From Phycomyces blakesleeanus NRRL 1555(-) (Eukaryota; Mucoromycota; Mucoromycetes; Mucorales; Phycomycetaceae): a stretch of 64,000 nucleotides of DNA. Position 1 is the stretch's first letter; each line of letters starts with the position of its first letter. The notes under the pieces are model-generated. The model was not told the origin of the DNA, searched no databases, and saw only the letters and a list, made by a program, of their open reading frames with translations. Shown piece after piece: positions 62,397-64,000 of this stretch. Made by a program: the position numbers and the translations under genes. The DNA is taken from NCBI RefSeq assembly GCF_001638985.1, contig NW_017265156.1, positions 496,001 through 560,000 of the forward strand. Direction: 5' to 3'.

Positions 62397-64000
62397 TTAG
62401 TTTGATCGAGCTAAAGGAATCTCGCGAAGTCTTGCGTGTGTGCGAATGAGCTCAGGAGAATTGGATATGGTGTATAGTTCATCCAGAAGAGCAGCACGGA
62501 AAGTGCCTGGTCCTTTTACTTCTGGTCGCTTCATCGCCAATTCAGAAGCAATTGTGATAGTGAGCATACTAAAACACGATACAATACAATACAATGCAAT
62601 GCAATACATCATGCAATACAATTGAAATCAGAATCAGAATCAGAATCAGGATTATAATTAAGGATTAGTCTTGAATTGAAGAGTAATATTAAATAATGAC
62701 ATTTACCCTGCTACAGCACCAATCAAAGGATCCTCAGACACTGATTTTTTTAAGAGGAAAAAAAAGAAACATTCAGTTAATATCAACCATTTTGAATAAT
62801 TCACAAAGGAGTAGGAGAAAAAGATATTTACCTGCTTGGAAGCATGCAACAACAGAACTGGCCATACAGCCACTTCCTGTAATAAGTGCCATCATAGGAT
62901 GTCCATTCTCAACCACAAACACACGGGTGCCGTCAGAGATATAATCCATGGGCCCAGTCATTACCACGACACAGCCTACACAATTATTCAGTCATTATAA
63001 TTGTATATATGCAAATTTACTTAGTTTTCCGAACCAAGACACACAAAAAAGACATTAATCATTTACCATTATTCTTTGCCAGTTCTGAAACAGCCAATAC
63101 AGCATTTGCCTCTCCTCCATTGTTTCCCACTGAGTCGACACCTCTAGAACGACCTCCCCGGTTGGCCATTGACAAGATCTCGCCTCCATTTCCCTTGATC
63201 ACACTCAGATTACATTCTTTTAAGAAGCGTGCAACGGTGTCCTTTCGGAATTGTGTTGCACCTGCACCAACGGGATCCAATACAACCGGGTGACCGTGGC
63301 GTGTATTTGTCTGAGCGGCCAGAATCATGGCGTCAATGTCATTGAGAGTTCCCATGTTCAATAACAAAGCATCATTAACAGCTGCCAGATCGTCGATTTC
63401 TTCTGTGTTTGTAGACATGATAGGAGAAGCACCTAGAATAATTTGTACATCAGTTAATATCATTGATGATATCTATAGGTTATTAGGACAATTAAAATTA
63501 CGATGAAGCCCGTTTCTTACCCAAGGCCAGTGTAGCATTAGCATTGTCGTTAATAACAACATAGTCTAGAGACGTGGATTAAGTATTACTATTAGATATC
63601 TTTGATTTTGGGTAGTGATATAAAATACAATGCTATAGGATTGAATGGTTAATAGTTACTTGTGATATGATGAACCATGGGACCAGTTTGCTTGAGCAGA
63701 TCAACAAGTTTTATAGATTTCTCGACTATTGAGCTTGTGTCCAATGCAATTGGAGGTTCGAAAGAACCAAACACGTTGTTCAACAGACCACTGAATGCCT
63801 GGCATGTCTGCTTGGGATCACTGGAGGCAATAATGGCAGAAACGATTGCTAATCCATCCAAGTGTCTTGTGCCCGAAGCTGATCCAATCATCAACTCCTG
63901 GGCATTTGAGACATGGATACCACCAATAGCCACAGTGGGAATTGGTACATCCATCAAGCGCAATACATCTGTAGTGCATGAGCATAATATTTGATAGTTA
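62397..64000 (-). CDS. THI6: Bifunctional thiamine-phosphate synthase / hydroxyethylthiazole kinase (5' end outside window)
   Basis: Six visible exons: 63968-63660, 63565-63521, 63432-63067, 62975-62832, 62740-62707, 62568-62397, all GT-AG and phase-consistent; 63969-64000 is intron. The first exon carries the end of a ThiE domain ([20 protein letters not shown]). After a linker comes the ThiM-like kinase: [72 protein letters not shown]. The kinase phosphorylates the thiazole moiety, and the synthase couples it to the pyrimidine to give thiamine phosphate. This fusion order is characteristic of fungal THI6. No riboswitch can be assessed because the 5' region is missing. It converges with the dehydrogenase gene, with 168 bases between stops. 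Confidence 0.95.

Noticed and set aside
5..64000. CRISPR arrays or bacterial mobile elements
   Set aside because: No spaced direct-repeat arrays with unique spacers, and the window is clearly eukaryotic.

Overview
The window looks like nuclear DNA of an early-diverging fungus, most likely a Mucoromycotina/Mucorales-type mould. This is inferred from AT-rich sequence, many short GT/GC-AG introns, a fungal-type fused THI6 (thiamine-phosphate synthase plus thiazole kinase), an eS30 gene without a ubiquitin-like fusion, and tandem full-size ABCB transporters. No species call is possible from the sequence alone. Genes are intron-rich (about 49 introns) and several are separated by gene-poor stretches of 3-6 kb full of microsatellites.

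Layout. Positions 1-19880 hold three head-to-tail, minus-strand copies of a P-glycoprotein-like ABC transporter: A (only its N-terminus, cut by the left edge), B (5919-10021) and C (15772-19880). Flanking non-coding DNA is duplicated too, so this is a segmental duplication of roughly 10 kb units. B and C share a nearly identical tract covering NBD1, intron 1 and the linker, which suggests gene conversion. Upstream of the array are GC-rich TCCGCCGA and CCGACAAGTCGG motifs that stand out in AT-rich sequence and resemble zinc-cluster factor sites.

Positions 23484-33011 are gene-dense: a Cid1/TUT-type nucleotidyltransferase (minus), divergent from MLH1 (plus, 11 exons), which converges on ornithine aminotransferase (minus). 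After a 5.6 kb gap comes a ten-segment MFS transporter gene of the FLVCR/SLC49 type (38594-40853, minus), another 4.9 kb gap, a tiny single-pass membrane protein gene (45751-46241, plus), and an IQ-motif coiled-coil protein (47019-49909, minus). A 6 kb gap with simple repeats and a minisatellite precedes an intronless orphan gene (55946-57898, plus). The right end holds ribosomal protein eS30, an HSD17B10-like short-chain dehydrogenase and the 3' part of THI6.

Most notable observations: (i) four GC-AG introns, all with donor GCAAGT, in three genes; (ii) a 13-nt microexon and an apparent 20-nt interruption in the MFS gene; (iii) a 24-bp minisatellite whose units each carry an RFX X-box-like palindrome, plus a separate cluster of five X-box-like motifs; (iv) the conversion tract between ABC copies; (v) a one-base frame mismatch in the dehydrogenase gene. 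The genes do not form one pathway; apart from the transporter array they look like ordinary housekeeping and orphan genes.
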